From Alkalibacter saccharofermentans DSM 14828 (GTDB lineage: Bacteria; Bacillota; Clostridia; Eubacteriales; Alkalibacteraceae), in assembly GCF_900128885.1 (NCBI RefSeq), contig NZ_FQTU01000006.1, positions 79,443 through 143,442 on the forward strand: a DNA stretch of 64,000 nt. The letters run 5' to 3'. Positions 53,154-63,465 of this stretch are shown piece after piece. The notes below the pieces were generated by a model, which saw only the letters and a list, made by a program, of their open reading frames with translations, had not been told where the DNA came from and did no database searches. The translations under genes were made by a program, and so were the position numbers. Within the stretch, counting starts at the first letter, position 1; the number at the start of each line of letters is the position of its first letter.

Positions 53154-54113
53154 ATGCAAATGAATCCGACACTTAAAAAAATGGGCTTTTCAGAAAAAGA
53201 CAAAGTTGCAATTATACACGCTGACGATGTAGGCTTAAATTTATCTTCAATCGATGCTTTTTTGGAATTAGTAGCTTTTGGAACAATTTCCTGTGGGTCT
53301 GCCATGGCTCCCTGTTCATGGTTTCCGGAAGTCGCTAAGGTTTATAAAGAAAACCCCAACTTAGACATCGGCCTGCACCTTGGCCTAAACTGCGAATACC
53401 CTACTTATCGATGGCGTCCTATCTCTACAATGGATTCATCCTGTGGTTTTATTGATGAGAATGGTTATTTCAAGCAAAATGCACAGGAGGTCATGAGCAC
53501 TGCAGACCCAGAAGCCGCTGCTATTGAAATCAAGGCTCAGATAGATCTAGCTCACAAACTGGGACTTAATCCAACGCACGTTGATCCGCATGCGGCTACA
53601 CTGATGTCTCCAACGCTGATCGATGCCTATATAGACATCCCGCTAAAAGAAGGCATACTTCCGGTTTTGATGAATTTTGACCGCACAATGGGAGCTTCGT
53701 TTATGGCTAAGGATATCCTTAAGGACAAACAGCATTTACCAGAAGAACAAAAAAACCAAATTCGCGATAGGGTTGTGCAGATGGTTGAAAATGTCTTTAA
53801 AAAAGTAGATGAATTCAAAGAAAAGAACATCCCCTGTGTGGATAACGTAACTGGCCTTCCCGTTAATGATGTATACGATATAGATGACAGAATTGATCTG
53901 GCCAAAAAAATCATCTCGTCATTCCCAGAAGGAAAGCTTACACATTTCGCTTTTCATCCACTCAAGGATACCGCAGAGTCTCGTGGATTAAACAGATTCT
54001 CCGAAGGAAGAATTGGAGACTTTAAAACCTTCATGAGCCCTGAAATCAAAAACCATCTTAAAAATGAGGGCATTCAGGTAATAGGCTATAGAGAAATATT
54101 AAAATTTTTATAA
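53154..54113 (+). CDS. YdjC/ChbG-family carbohydrate deacetylase
   Basis: A 319-residue YdjC-fold hydrolase. IIHADDVGLNLSSIDA (metal Asp), IGLHLGLNCE and THVDPHAA (metal His) are the family's active-site motifs. ChbG removes an acetyl group from chitooligosaccharides; here the substrate is unknown. It is co-transcribed with a GPH symporter, so it probably deacetylates an imported acetylated sugar. GAGGAGTG precedes the ATG; a second ATG lies two codons in. Confidence 0.86.
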   Translation: MQMNPTLKKMGFSEKDKVAIIHADDVGLNLSSIDAFLELVAFGTISCGSAMAPCSWFPEVAKVYKENPNLDIGLHLGLNCEYPTYRWRPISTMDSSCGFIDENGYFKQNAQEVMSTADPEAAAIEIKAQIDLAHKLGLNPTHVDPHAATLMSPTLIDAYIDIPLKEGILPVLMNFDRTMGASFMAKDILKDKQHLPEEQKNQIRDRVVQMVENVFKKVDEFKEKNIPCVDNVTGLPVNDVYDIDDRIDLAKKIISSFPEGKLTHFAFHPLKDTAESRGLNRFSEGRIGDFKTFMSPEIKNHLKNEGIQVIGYREILKFL

Positions 54114-54134
54114 AAGTTGATTGGAGGATAATAA

Positions 54135-55496
54135 ATGAAAAAATTAACATTCAAGCACAAGCTCGGTTATGCCATGGGTGATCTTGGCGGGTGCATGACC
54201 TTTGCTATTGTAGGCAGTTTTCTTTTGCCTTACTACACGGAAGTTGTAGGCATAAGCGCTGCCGCTGTTGCTACTTTGTTTTTATTGGCGCGTATTTGGG
54301 ATGCAATAAACGACCCTATGATGGGTGCACTCTTGGATAAAAGGTATTCTAAAACTAAAGACTCTAGGGGAAAATTCAGACCGTATCTGTTAACCGGAGC
54401 TCCTCTTGTAGCTCTTACAGCGGTACTTGCTTTTTTTGTTCCCGGTGGATTAAGCCAAGGCGGCAAGCTCATCTGGGTATATGTAACTTACATTGCTTAT
54501 GGCATGACTTATACTTTTGTAAATATACCTTATGGCTCTCTTCTTAGCGGAATGGCAAGCACTGCAGAAGAAAAAGCATCGTTGTCTTCTGCAAGAGGTT
54601 TCGGCGCCATGATAGGAAACGTTTTGCCGCTTGTGGTATTTCCGATCATCATCGCATCAAGCACGGAAAATCCTCAAACCGGCTATTTTATCGGAATTAT
54701 TGGAGCAGCATTGGTAGGAATGGCTTTTCACTTGTTGGCTTATAAAAACACCGAAGAGCGTATAAGCCATGATACATCTTCATCAAATCCCGTAAGATTA
54801 ACTGATATAATCGAGGTTGTCAAAAGAAATAGGGCTTTTCTAGGCATTTCCATAGCCGGAAGTGCTGCCATGCTTAGCCAGACCTTGGTCATGACCCTTA
54901 GCGTTTATTACTTCAGAGACAATCTAAACGCATTGAGCCTTATGGGACTTTCTATGATGGTTACTCTGCCTTTAACTCTCGTAGTTCTTGCTTCTATGCC
55001 AAAGATAGTTAAAAAAATCGGAATGGAAAAGACAGCCATTTATTCAACCGTGTTAGGCATGGGGATATCATCTATATTATTTTTATTTCCGGATAACGTC
55101 TGGCTGTTTTTGGCTGTTCGAGCTACAGGCGGAACCCTTATCAGCGTAGTAATGTTCCTTCAGTGGGGCATGATTGGAGACGCTATCGATTACAACCATT
55201 ATATCCTTGACAAGAGAACAGAAGGAGCAATTTACGGCAGCTTTAACTTCTCTAGACGTCTCGGCCAAGCTATCGGTTCATTCTTTGGCGCACTGTCAAT
55301 CGGACTGATCGGCTACGCTCCAAGCGCAGCGGTGCAATCTGCTACCGTTTTAGGCGGCATCAGGCTTATGACACTAGGCGCACCGATTGCCGGAGGACTA
55401 ATAGTGTTAATTGCTATTAAATATGTGTGGAATATAGACAACGAATTAAGAGACAAAATGATAGAAAAAAGAAACCTTGTTATGAGCGAGTCGTAA
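54135..55496 (+). CDS. GPH-family sugar:cation symporter
   Basis: A 453-residue 12-helix transporter. RIWDAINDPMMGALLDKRYSKTKDSRGKFRPY is in two parts the GPH signature, and GMIGDAIDYNHY the second-half motif. It lies 21 nt after the YdjC gene with GGAGG upstream, and ends at a strong terminator. Only moderately similar to the 49093 symporter. Confidence 0.9.
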   Translation: MKKLTFKHKLGYAMGDLGGCMTFAIVGSFLLPYYTEVVGISAAAVATLFLLARIWDAINDPMMGALLDKRYSKTKDSRGKFRPYLLTGAPLVALTAVLAFFVPGGLSQGGKLIWVYVTYIAYGMTYTFVNIPYGSLLSGMASTAEEKASLSSARGFGAMIGNVLPLVVFPIIIASSTENPQTGYFIGIIGAALVGMAFHLLAYKNTEERISHDTSSSNPVRLTDIIEVVKRNRAFLGISIAGSAAMLSQTLVMTLSVYYFRDNLNALSLMGLSMMVTLPLTLVVLASMPKIVKKIGMEKTAIYSTVLGMGISSILFLFPDNVWLFLAVRATGGTLISVVMFLQWGMIGDAIDYNHYILDKRTEGAIYGSFNFSRRLGQAIGSFFGALSIGLIGYAPSAAVQSATVLGGIRLMTLGAPIAGGLIVLIAIKYVWNIDNELRDKMIEKRNLVMSES

Positions 55497-55542
55497 AACA
55501 ACCCCCCTTATCCGTTAAAATTGATAAGGGGGGTTGTTTTTA
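55495..55542. terminator. Strong bidirectional terminator
   Basis: A stem of about 16 bp, AAAACAACCCCCCTTA / TAAGGGGGGTTGTTTT, with T-runs on both strands, between the GPH gene and the convergent uxaA. Confidence 0.9.
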
Positions 55543-55555
55543 TGAGTTGATTAAT

Positions 55556-57082
55556 TTACAATGTAACACCTGTCTTAAAAATTGCTATCTCTCTAAAATC
55601 ATTAACCTCGTTGTTAAGCAACTTTCCACTGGCAACTTCAAGTATATACTCTACAAATCTATGCAATATTTCTTCCATCTTTTCATTTTCCACCAAAGTG
55701 CCTGCGTTAAAATCAATCCAGTGAGGCTTCAACTTATAGAGTTGCGTATTACTTGAGATTTTCATAGTTGGAACAAAGCTTCCAAATGGTGTTCCTCTAC
55801 CGGTAGTAAACAACACCATCTGACATCCTGAAGCTGCAAGCGCCGTAGACGCAACTAAATCATTTCCAGGCGCATTCAAAAGGTTAAGACCTTTTTTGGT
55901 CAACACCTCTCCGTATTTCAAGACGCCTACTATGCTAGCTTTACCGCCTTTTTGAATGCATCCTAAGGATTTCTCTTCGAGCGTCGTTATTCCACCTTCT
56001 TTATTTCCGGGTGAAGGATTTTCGTATATAGGCTGCTTGTGCTCGATGAAATATTCTTTAAAATCGTTTATCAGTGACACCGTTTTATTGAACACGTCTT
56101 CGCTTTCTGAGCGGTTCATCAATAAAGTTTCCGCACCAAACATTTCGGGCACTTCTGTTAAGATAGTGGAACCACCTTGAGAAATTAGAAAGTCTGAAAA
56201 TGCTCCCACCAACGGATTTGCAGTTATTCCAGAGAGTCCATCAGAGCCGCCGCATTTTAGACCAATTTTCAACTCCAATATTTCAACTGGTTCTCTTTTA
56301 TCCTGTTTCATTTTTTCATAGAGTTCCGTTAATATTTTTACGCCTTCTTCTATTTCATCTGCCACTTCTTGGGTCACAAGGAATTTTACTCTCTCATCGT
56401 CATATTGTCCCAAGGTATTTTTAAATTCTTCAACATAGTTGTTCTCGCATCCCAATCCTAATACCAATACTCCTCCACCGTTAGGATGTTTAACTACATC
56501 AGATAATATCTTCTTAGTATTTTCATGATCATCACCAAGCTGTGAACAACCATAGTTGTGTTTGAAGACTTCAATCGCATCTATTCCGTCAATTTTATTT
56601 TTTTCTTTAAACCTTTTAATTATTAGCTCCGCTTTATTTTTTTCTTTAAACCTTTTAATTATTAGCTCCGCACTTCCATTTACACATCCTACCGTCGGAA
56701 CTATCCACAGTTCATTTCTTATTCCCACGTCTTTATTTCTTCTGCGATATCCCTGAAAAACGTACTTGCCCTTTTCTTTATTTAAACTATTTAAAGCTTG
56801 ATCGAAGTTATACTCGCTAATTCCTGATAAATTCGTCTTTGTATTATGGGAATGAACCCATTCTCCAGCTCCTATATCCTTTGTCGCATGACCTATAGGC
56901 GCGCCATATTTTATAATGTCTTCTCCATCTTTAATATTATTAATTGCCATTTTATGTCCACGTTTTATGTTATCTTTAATTAAAATTTCTTCGCTGTTAA
57001 GAGAAATCTTTTGGTCCTGTTCTAAGTCAGATAGAGCTACAACGACATTATCCGCTTCATTGATTTTAATAAATTTCTTCAT
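55556..57082 (-). CDS. uxaA: Altronate dehydratase
   Basis: A 508-residue UxaA that dehydrates D-altronate to KDG. The N-terminal SAF domain (IKINEADNVVVALSDL ... GHATKDIGAGEWVHSHNTKTNL) and the large C-terminal domain (NYGCSQLG, GLGCENN, LKCGGSDGLSGITANP, NAPGNDLVASTALAASG, TTGRGTPFG) are complete. A perfect 13-residue tandem duplication (AELIIKRFKEKNK twice, about residues 138-163) makes it longer than usual by exactly 13. It lies 2 nt after uxaB and ends the operon. Confidence 0.93.
   Translation of the reverse strand: MKKFIKINEADNVVVALSDLEQDQKISLNSEEILIKDNIKRGHKMAINNIKDGEDIIKYGAPIGHATKDIGAGEWVHSHNTKTNLSGISEYNFDQALNSLNKEKGKYVFQGYRRRNKDVGIRNELWIVPTVGCVNGSAELIIKRFKEKNKAELIIKRFKEKNKIDGIDAIEVFKHNYGCSQLGDDHENTKKILSDVVKHPNGGGVLVLGLGCENNYVEEFKNTLGQYDDERVKFLVTQEVADEIEEGVKILTELYEKMKQDKREPVEILELKIGLKCGGSDGLSGITANPLVGAFSDFLISQGGSTILTEVPEMFGAETLLMNRSESEDVFNKTVSLINDFKEYFIEHKQPIYENPSPGNKEGGITTLEEKSLGCIQKGGKASIVGVLKYGEVLTKKGLNLLNAPGNDLVASTALAASGCQMVLFTTGRGTPFGSFVPTMKISSNTQLYKLKPHWIDFNAGTLVENEKMEEILHRFVEYILEVASGKLLNNEVNDFREIAIFKTGVTL
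56594..56671 (-). repeat. Perfect 39-bp tandem duplication inside uxaA
   Basis: Two identical 39-bp copies (56594-56632 and 56633-56671) add 13 codons in frame. Identity of 39/39 means the event is recent or the segment is being exchanged. Confidence 0.95.
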
Positions 57083-57084
57083 GG

Positions 57085-58536
57085 TTACTTTAGCACTCCT
57101 TTAGTAGCTTCATTCATGCCATTTTTTAAGATATCTTCAACATAAACTGCTACCAAGCTAGGCAATCCTTCGATTTTATCTATATCATTTTTCCATATGG
57201 TTTTGTTTTTTAAAACTTCTTCAACTAAATCTTCTATGGTGATTTTTTGCTGTTCGTAAGAAGCCCAAACATTCTTAAATCCTTCTAAGATATTTGCATC
57301 ATCATTAAGAGCAATCTCATCTCCATTTCTTTCACCCTTATAAAATATTATAAGTGCTGCTAATGAGAATACAAGTCTCCTTGGTAATTCATTTTTTCGT
57401 TTTTGGTACTCTAATATAGAAGGCAATACTCTTGTTTCAAATTTTGAAATTGAATTTAAAGAAATGCTCATAAGTTCATGCTTAATGTACGGATTTTTAA
57501 ACCTGTCCAAAACATCGGCGGCAAATTTCTCTAGCTCTTCTAAGGGCAAGTCTAGGGTAGGAATAATCTCATCAAAAATTGTTTGTTTGACATAATTACC
57601 TATGACTTGATCTTCAACAGACTCCCTTACAGTATCAATTCCATACAAATATGATACAGGAACCATGCTTGTGTGTGCACCATTTAATATTCTTACCTTT
57701 CTCGTTCTATAGGGAGCCATATCTTTAACGAACAAAGTGTTTAGACCTATCGAAGCTGCTGGGAATTCCTCTGCTATCCGCTCTGGGGCTTCAATGACCC
57801 AAAGGTGGAACGGTTCTCCTTCAACGACTAGCTTATCCTGATAGCCTAATTCTTCTTGTATTTCATTTATACGCTCTCTTGGATATCCTGGTACTATTCT
57901 ATCCACCAAGCTGTTGCAAAAAGTGTTCGCTTCAACAATCCACTTTTTAAACTTTTCTTCAAGTTCCCAAAGCTCCACATATTTAATGACAGTCTCCTTG
58001 AGTTTTTCTCCATTCTTATCTATCAGCTCGCAGGGAATAATTATAAACCCTTTATCGTCGTCTCCATTAAAATATTTAAACCTTTCGTATAACAATGCAG
58101 TCAATTTACCTGGAAAGCTATTTTGTGGTTTATCCTCCAGCTTATCATTTTCCTCAAATGATATTCCTGCCTCAGTGGTATTGGAAATAATAAATCTCAT
58201 TTCAGGGTTATGAGCAAGGGCTAAATACTCATCATTTTGAGTGTAAGGGTTAATTGCTCTAGTAATGCAGTTTATCACCGAGTGTTCTCTAGAGGCTTCG
58301 CCATCTTTGATCCCATTTAAATATAAGGTATATAATCCGTCTTGCTCATTCAGCAATTCTACTAGACCTTTATCTATTGGCTGAACTACTACCACTCCGC
58401 TATTAAAATCAGCTTCCTTGTTCAATTTGTCTATCTGCCAATCGACAAAAGCTCTTAAAAAATTCCCCTCCCCAAACTGAATAACCTTTTCAGGGTAGCT
58501 TTTATAGTTTTTATACGTATTTTTATTTAAATTCAT
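57085..58536 (-). CDS. uxaB: Tagaturonate reductase (altronate oxidoreductase)
   Basis: A 483-residue long-chain mannitol-dehydrogenase-type reductase that converts D-tagaturonate to D-altronate. [22 protein letters not shown] is the N-terminal signature; [20 protein letters not shown] and the catalytic Lys region follow. UxaB length is typical. It sits between the alcohol dehydrogenase and uxaA, with AAGGAG before the ATG. Confidence 0.94.
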   Translation of the reverse strand: MNLNKNTYKNYKSYPEKVIQFGEGNFLRAFVDWQIDKLNKEADFNSGVVVVQPIDKGLVELLNEQDGLYTLYLNGIKDGEASREHSVINCITRAINPYTQNDEYLALAHNPEMRFIISNTTEAGISFEENDKLEDKPQNSFPGKLTALLYERFKYFNGDDDKGFIIIPCELIDKNGEKLKETVIKYVELWELEEKFKKWIVEANTFCNSLVDRIVPGYPRERINEIQEELGYQDKLVVEGEPFHLWVIEAPERIAEEFPAASIGLNTLFVKDMAPYRTRKVRILNGAHTSMVPVSYLYGIDTVRESVEDQVIGNYVKQTIFDEIIPTLDLPLEELEKFAADVLDRFKNPYIKHELMSISLNSISKFETRVLPSILEYQKRKNELPRRLVFSLAALIIFYKGERNGDEIALNDDANILEGFKNVWASYEQQKITIEDLVEEVLKNKTIWKNDIDKIEGLPSLVAVYVEDILKNGMNEATKGVLK

Positions 58537-58562
58537 GTTTTTATCTCCTTTTAATTCAGATA

Positions 58563-59588
58563 TTAAAACTTCAATACAACTTTCAACATTTCTCCAGCGT
58601 TTTGATCAAAGTCTTTGAATGCTTTTTCTGAATCTTCAAAATCATATACATTGGTTATTATTTTCTCTAAATTCACTTTACCTTTATTCACAATATCTAT
58701 CAGTTCTTCAAAATCCGCTTTTACTGCATTACGAGATCCGTAAATATTAAGTTCTTTCTTTTGAATCATTGAGAAATTAAAATCTAAATTTTGTTTTCCT
58801 ATTCCTATCAGTACAACCCTACCACCAAATGCTGCAGCGTCTATACAGTTTTGAAAAGTTGAAGGCAATCCTACAGCTTCAATTGTCACATCAAAACCGT
58901 CACCGTTTGTAATTTCATCAACTTCTGAGCTAAATCTAGCCGGATCACTGTTTAAGATGACTCCATCTGCTCCAAGTTCTAAAGCATAATCCAGCTTTCC
59001 CTGTGCAACATCGCTAATATATACTTCCGCACCGGATAGCTTTGCCGAAATCATTGCCAAGACTCCTATTGTTCCAGCCCCGATTACTAGTACCTTATCG
59101 CCTTTTTTAACATTTCCCCGTTTTACTCCATGATGGCTTATAGCAAATGGTTCAATCAACGCCAACGTTTTGCCTGACAAACCCTGCCCGTCATATATTC
59201 TTTCAATCGGCATTGTTATATACTGGGAAAACCCACCGTCTCTCTGCGCTCCCATGGTCTCATTAGAAGTACAGCAATTAACCAATCCCCTTCGACATGA
59301 ATAACATGTGCCACAATTGAAATAAGGGTTTGCAGTTACTACCATTCCTTTTTTTAACCCTTTATCATTTTCTTCTATTTCTACTATTTCAGCCGAAAAT
59401 TCATGCCCAGGAATTCTTGGGTATGAAGAGTAGGCAAATGTTCCTCTGTAAGTTCCAAGGTCCGATCCACAAATACCGCCGTATAATAGTTTTAATAAGG
59501 CTTCGCCTGGGCGTGGTTTCGGAACTTCTGCTTCTAACAGCTGTATTTCTCCAGGCTTATTTATTTGACTAACTAAATTTTTTTTCAA
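58563..59588 (-). CDS. Zinc-dependent alcohol dehydrogenase (MDR), possibly L-galactonate dehydrogenase-like
   Basis: A 341-residue medium-chain dehydrogenase. Catalytic zinc ligands are in GGICGSDLG and PGHEFSAE, the structural zinc in the [15 protein letters not shown] four-Cys loop, and NAD binding in [10 protein letters not shown]. Between GntR and uxaB it may make or use tagaturonate; LgoD of E. coli, an MDR enzyme, oxidises L-galactonate to tagaturonate. The start is taken as TTG at 59588, 9 nt after GGAGG; an in-frame ATG at 59597 directly abuts the GGAGG. Confidence 0.82.
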   Translation of the reverse strand: MKKNLVSQINKPGEIQLLEAEVPKPRPGEALLKLLYGGICGSDLGTYRGTFAYSSYPRIPGHEFSAEIVEIEENDKGLKKGMVVTANPYFNCGTCYSCRRGLVNCCTSNETMGAQRDGGFSQYITMPIERIYDGQGLSGKTLALIEPFAISHHGVKRGNVKKGDKVLVIGAGTIGVLAMISAKLSGAEVYISDVAQGKLDYALELGADGVILNSDPARFSSEVDEITNGDGFDVTIEAVGLPSTFQNCIDAAAFGGRVVLIGIGKQNLDFNFSMIQKKELNIYGSRNAVKADFEELIDIVNKGKVNLEKIITNVYDFEDSEKAFKDFDQNAGEMLKVVLKF

Positions 59589-59631
59589 TACTATCATCCT
59601 CCAGTTTAATATAAGCATCTTATTTTTAAAT

Positions 59632-60291
59632 TCAAATCTTCATCAGAGCCTGTTTATGAGCATTTTTCAAATGAATCCGAATGGATTTTTCAATTTTATC
59701 TAAATCTTGCTCTATTAATGCATCGATAATTTCGAAATGTTCAGGCTTTGAACGTTTCTCAACATCGTCAATTTCCAACGTTGACATAACACGTATTCTA
59801 TAATCCAAATCAAATATTTTATCTGTAAACTCTGTTAACTTACTGTTATTCCCACAAGAGATGATATACTTATGGAATTCTATATCTAAATCAAAATATT
59901 CATTAGCCTGAGAACCATCTAGATTAAAAGGAATTTCATCAAATCTTCTTTTCAGATCTAACAAAAATTCCTTCGACATATTTTTGCATGCCATTTTCGC
60001 TATCTCAGGCTCTACTATCTCTCTTATCTGAAAAACTTCATGTATATCTTTTACTGTTATTTGAGATACGATGATGCCCTTTCTTGGATATATCGTCACG
60101 AAGTTTTCTTGACTCAACCTTAAAAGCGCTTCTCGAATAGGCGTTCGGCTAATCCCCAGCTCCAATACGATTGCCGCTTCGGATATAATACTCCCTGGAA
60201 CAAGCTCACATTTTAATATTTTATCCTTTATTGATTTATAAGCCAGATCCTTTAAAGGCAACTGTTCTTCGTTATGCCTTGCTTTTTTCAT
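59632..60291 (-). CDS. GntR-family regulator, FadR subfamily (FCD domain)
   Basis: A 219-residue regulator: N-terminal winged helix (LKDLAYKSIKDKIL ... ISRTPIREALLRLSQENFVTIYPRKGI) and an all-helical FCD domain (VFQIREIVEPEIAKMA, DLDIEFHKYIISC, EHFEIIDALIEQD). The Asp and His residues seen in the FCD are those that usually hold a metal and a carboxylate effector. It is inside the TRAP-uxaBA operon and is the likely binder of the TGATATATCA repeats at its promoter. ATG at 60291 follows AGGTGG. Confidence 0.88.
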   Translation of the reverse strand: MKKARHNEEQLPLKDLAYKSIKDKILKCELVPGSIISEAAIVLELGISRTPIREALLRLSQENFVTIYPRKGIIVSQITVKDIHEVFQIREIVEPEIAKMACKNMSKEFLLDLKRRFDEIPFNLDGSQANEYFDLDIEFHKYIISCGNNSKLTEFTDKIFDLDYRIRVMSTLEIDDVEKRSKPEHFEIIDALIEQDLDKIEKSIRIHLKNAHKQALMKI

Positions 60292-60417
60292 ATGCAACCA
60301 CCTCAGCCATATTTTTTATACTCTACAAATAACTATAATTCATTTCAAAACATTTTTCCACACACTACATTTTTATTCTAACAGACATATTAAAATAGTC
60401 TTTGACCCAATAAACTA

Positions 60418-61710
60418 TTAATAAAACAGGTTAACTATTCCAGTTGAAAATGCAGGAACAAAGGTCAAAAGCATTAAACAAACTAAAAGCAATATATAAA
60501 ACGGTATGGCTTCCTTAATAAAATTCATGATTTTGCACCTAGTTATACCACATGTTACAAACATCAAAGTTCCCATGGGAGGTGATAATGCTCCTATTGC
60601 CATATTGAAAATAAAAATCATCGCAAATTGAATCTCGTCAATTCCATATGCGGTAGCAACCGGTGCCAGCAACGGAACAAGTACTATCATCGCTGCATTT
60701 CCCTCAATAAACATACCGACAATTATTAAAAACAAATTAACAGCTAATAAAAAAACATACTTGTTCGAAATAGTATTTATAATCATTCCTGTAATTTCTT
60801 GTGGAATTCTTTCTCTAGTCAAAATCCATGCAAATGCAGAGGCAGCGCCAACAATTAGCATTATCGAAGCCGTACTGTTTATCGTTTCCTTTAGTCCTTG
60901 TTTAAGGTGACTTATTTTCATTTCTTTATATACGAGACCCAATAATAGCGAATATACTATCGCCACAGCACCAGCTTCTGTTGGAGTAAAGATTCCTAAT
61001 CTTATACCTCCAATTATTATGACAGGAAGCATTAATGGAAATAGCGCACTCATAACTGCACGAATTTTTTCAGAAGAGCTTAAACTCTCTACTCTATCTG
61101 ATTTATATCCACGTTTTTTAGAAATTATCCCTACTAAAATCATCATAGAAGTACATAATAAGATACCTGGACCTATACCTGCTATAAATAGCCTGCCTAT
61201 AGACACATTAGCTATAGAACCATAAATAATCATCGCTATTCCAGGTGGAATCAGCGGTGTTATCATTGCCGACGAAGCCGTTACAACTGATGAGAATTCT
61301 TTTGAAAACCCTTTTTTCTCCATTTCAGGTACTAGCATTTTTGCCTGCATTGCAGCATCTGCTAAATTAGAACCGGAAAGTCCTCCCATTAATGTCGAAA
61401 GCAGAACATTAACTTGAGCAAGTCCACCTGGCATCTTACCTATAATAGTTTCTGAAAAATCCATCACACGCTTTGTTACTCCGGAATAGTTCATAAAAAC
61501 TCCTGCACAAACAAAGAATGGCACCGCCAACAAAGGTATGCTTTCTATGCCAGCTATTACCCTTTGTGCTATTATTTGAACCGGTACGCTGGGCGTTAGC
61601 ATGAAGTACACTACAGATCCTGATAATAATGTTATAAATACTGGTATTTTCAAGAACAATAGAACAAGTATCACGATTGCGCTCAACGCTACAACATTAA
61701 TATCCATCAT
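60418..61710 (-). CDS. dctM: TRAP transporter large permease (DctM)
   Basis: A 430-residue multi-spanning permease. AVPFFVCAGVFMNYSG, STLMGGLSGSNLADAAMQ and FNMAIGALSPPMGT are DctM motifs. Its start overlaps the dctQ stop codon. It is more AT-rich and clearly diverged from the 24004 DctM. Confidence 0.92.
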   Translation of the reverse strand: MMDINVVALSAIVILVLLFLKIPVFITLLSGSVVYFMLTPSVPVQIIAQRVIAGIESIPLLAVPFFVCAGVFMNYSGVTKRVMDFSETIIGKMPGGLAQVNVLLSTLMGGLSGSNLADAAMQAKMLVPEMEKKGFSKEFSSVVTASSAMITPLIPPGIAMIIYGSIANVSIGRLFIAGIGPGILLCTSMMILVGIISKKRGYKSDRVESLSSSEKIRAVMSALFPLMLPVIIIGGIRLGIFTPTEAGAVAIVYSLLLGLVYKEMKISHLKQGLKETINSTASIMLIVGAASAFAWILTRERIPQEITGMIINTISNKYVFLLAVNLFLIIVGMFIEGNAAMIVLVPLLAPVATAYGIDEIQFAMIFIFNMAIGALSPPMGTLMFVTCGITRCKIMNFIKEAIPFYILLLVCLMLLTFVPAFSTGIVNLFY

Positions 61711-62213
61711 CTGTCACCGCCTTCTAAATTCAATTTGTCATTAAACAATGAATCCCAAGTCATCAAGGTATTACTAATAATCATCAAAATACATCCGATC
61801 GGCAATGCTGAATATATAACAGGAAAAGGTATCTTTAAAATATTTGTTAATCTACCTGTACTTAAAAGTTGCTTTACAAGGCCTGTACCATTAATTGTAA
61901 AGTATACCAATACTCCAGTTACAACTAAATAACCAAATATTTCGATGACTTTTTTTATCTTGTCTGGTAATAAATCAACCAAAATCTCGATTGCTACATG
62001 ACTTCCACTTCTAAATGCTGCACTAGCGCCGAAAAACACTACCCAAACGAAACACCACAACTGAAATTCTTCCAACCACGTATAAGGATTATTTAAAAAA
62101 TAACGCATGATAACTCCTGAAAAGGTGGCAATAATTAATGCTATTAATGCGGTACCAGATAAAAGTAAATCTATATTAAGAACGCGACTTAAAAGCTTTT
62201 TTCCAAACTCCAT
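61707..62213 (-). CDS. dctQ: TRAP transporter small permease (DctQ)
   Basis: A 168-residue membrane protein with four predicted helices and the motif YTWLEEFQLWCFVWVVFFGASAAFR. It couples the binding protein to DctM. The start ATG follows GGAAA with weak SD; overlap with dctM is 4 nt. Confidence 0.88.
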   Translation of the reverse strand: MEFGKKLLSRVLNIDLLLSGTALIALIIATFSGVIMRYFLNNPYTWLEEFQLWCFVWVVFFGASAAFRSGSHVAIEILVDLLPDKIKKVIEIFGYLVVTGVLVYFTINGTGLVKQLLSTGRLTNILKIPFPVIYSALPIGCILMIISNTLMTWDSLFNDKLNLEGGDR

Positions 62214-62297
62214 CCAAAGTTTCCTTTCTTTAAAAAAATCCTATAGTTATATCACTTAAGACCTAGAGGTTATTCTCCAGGTCTTAAGCTCAAATTT

Positions 62298-63317
62298 TTA
62301 CTTCATAGCTTCTTTTACAGTCTCATATAGTCCTTCAGACCACACAGATGTAAATTCTTGAAGTGAGTAGAATGACTCAGATGCTTGTTTAAATTCTGAA
62401 GGATCCACTTCGATTATTTCTACCCCTTCTGCTCTAAACAGTTCTAAAGTTTCTTCATTTACTTCTTCTTGAAGTTGGTTATTGTATAAGCCTGCTTCAT
62501 CACCAGTTTGCATCAATATTTCTTGATGTTCTTGAGAAAGGCTATTAAAGACATCCGCTCCCATTACCCAAGTGGTAAAGTTTCTTACATGTCCATCAAG
62601 CGTTAGATATTTTGCAACTTCATGGAATTTACCATTATAAAGAACTGGCAGTGGATTTTCTAGTCCATCAATTGTTCCTTGTTGCAACGCAGTATATACG
62701 TCACCTAGTGCCATCGGTGTAGGCGTAGCACCTAATACCTCAAATCCTTTAACTTGAATAGTGTTATTAGGCACTCTGATTTTCATACCTCTTAAATCAT
62801 CAACTGTTCTTACTGGCTTTGTTGTCAAAGTATGTCTATCTCCGTACATCCAATTTGAAGTCAAAATCTTCAACCCTTTTTCTTCTAACAGTTGAGATTG
62901 CTCAGCATACCAACTACTTTCAGTAAATCTCCACACTTCATCCCAACTATCAAATAAGTAAGGACCAAAAACTATTCCAAAATCAGGGACACCTCTTTCA
63001 GCATAAAAAGCACCATCAGCAAGAGTCACCACGTAATCGCCTGCAAGCATCTGGTCTATGATATCATTTTTTGAACCCAATTGACTTGAAGGGAACAACT
63101 CCAACATCATAGTTCCATCGCTTCTTTCCTCAACTAGGTCTTTCCATTCATTTAGAGCAACATCTAATGGCTCTCCTGGATGATTCTCATAACCCACTTT
63201 AATTACCACAGGATCAGTACTGCCATTTTCTGAACCGTTTCCATTCTCCGATGTAGAATTGCCACACCCTGCAAACAGCAACATGCTTACCAAAACAACT
63301 GCTAAAACTTTTTTCAT
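62298..63317 (-). CDS. dctP: TRAP transporter solute-binding lipoprotein (DctP family)
   Basis: A 339-residue binding protein: signal, lipobox LFAGC, an Asn/Ser/Glu-rich linker, then the DctP fold (ELFPSSQLGSKNDIIDQMLAGD, GMKIRVPNNTIQVKGFE with the ligand-pairing Arg, GDVYTALQQGTIDGLENP). In an operon with uxaB and uxaA it probably binds galacturonate, tagaturonate or a related acid sugar. The ATG at 63317 follows AAGGAG; the open frame upstream covers the leader. Confidence 0.92.
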   Translation of the reverse strand: MKKVLAVVLVSMLLFAGCGNSTSENGNGSENGSTDPVVIKVGYENHPGEPLDVALNEWKDLVEERSDGTMMLELFPSSQLGSKNDIIDQMLAGDYVVTLADGAFYAERGVPDFGIVFGPYLFDSWDEVWRFTESSWYAEQSQLLEEKGLKILTSNWMYGDRHTLTTKPVRTVDDLRGMKIRVPNNTIQVKGFEVLGATPTPMALGDVYTALQQGTIDGLENPLPVLYNGKFHEVAKYLTLDGHVRNFTTWVMGADVFNSLSQEHQEILMQTGDEAGLYNNQLQEEVNEETLELFRAEGVEIIEVDPSEFKQASESFYSLQEFTSVWSEGLYETVKEAMK

Positions 63318-63426
63318 ACTCCTTTTCCTCCTTGTAATTATATTTAATTGTGCAATGCACATATTAAACTGTAACAAATGAATTAAAGTTTCAATAATTC
63401 GTTAAACGTCAACTTATGATAACGTT

Positions 63427-63460
63427 TGATATACATGTGATATATCAGTGATATATCATG
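63427..63460. promoter_or_regulatory. Triple 11-bp operator repeat downstream of the TRAP-uxaBA promoter
   Basis: Three copies, TGATATACATG, TGATATATCAG and TGATATATCAT, follow each other at 11-bp steps. TGATATATCA is a perfect palindrome and differs from the UxuR/ExuR-type TGGTATACCA at two symmetric positions. The repeats begin just downstream of the -10, a repressor position. Confidence 0.72.
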
Positions 63461-63465
63461 CTCAT

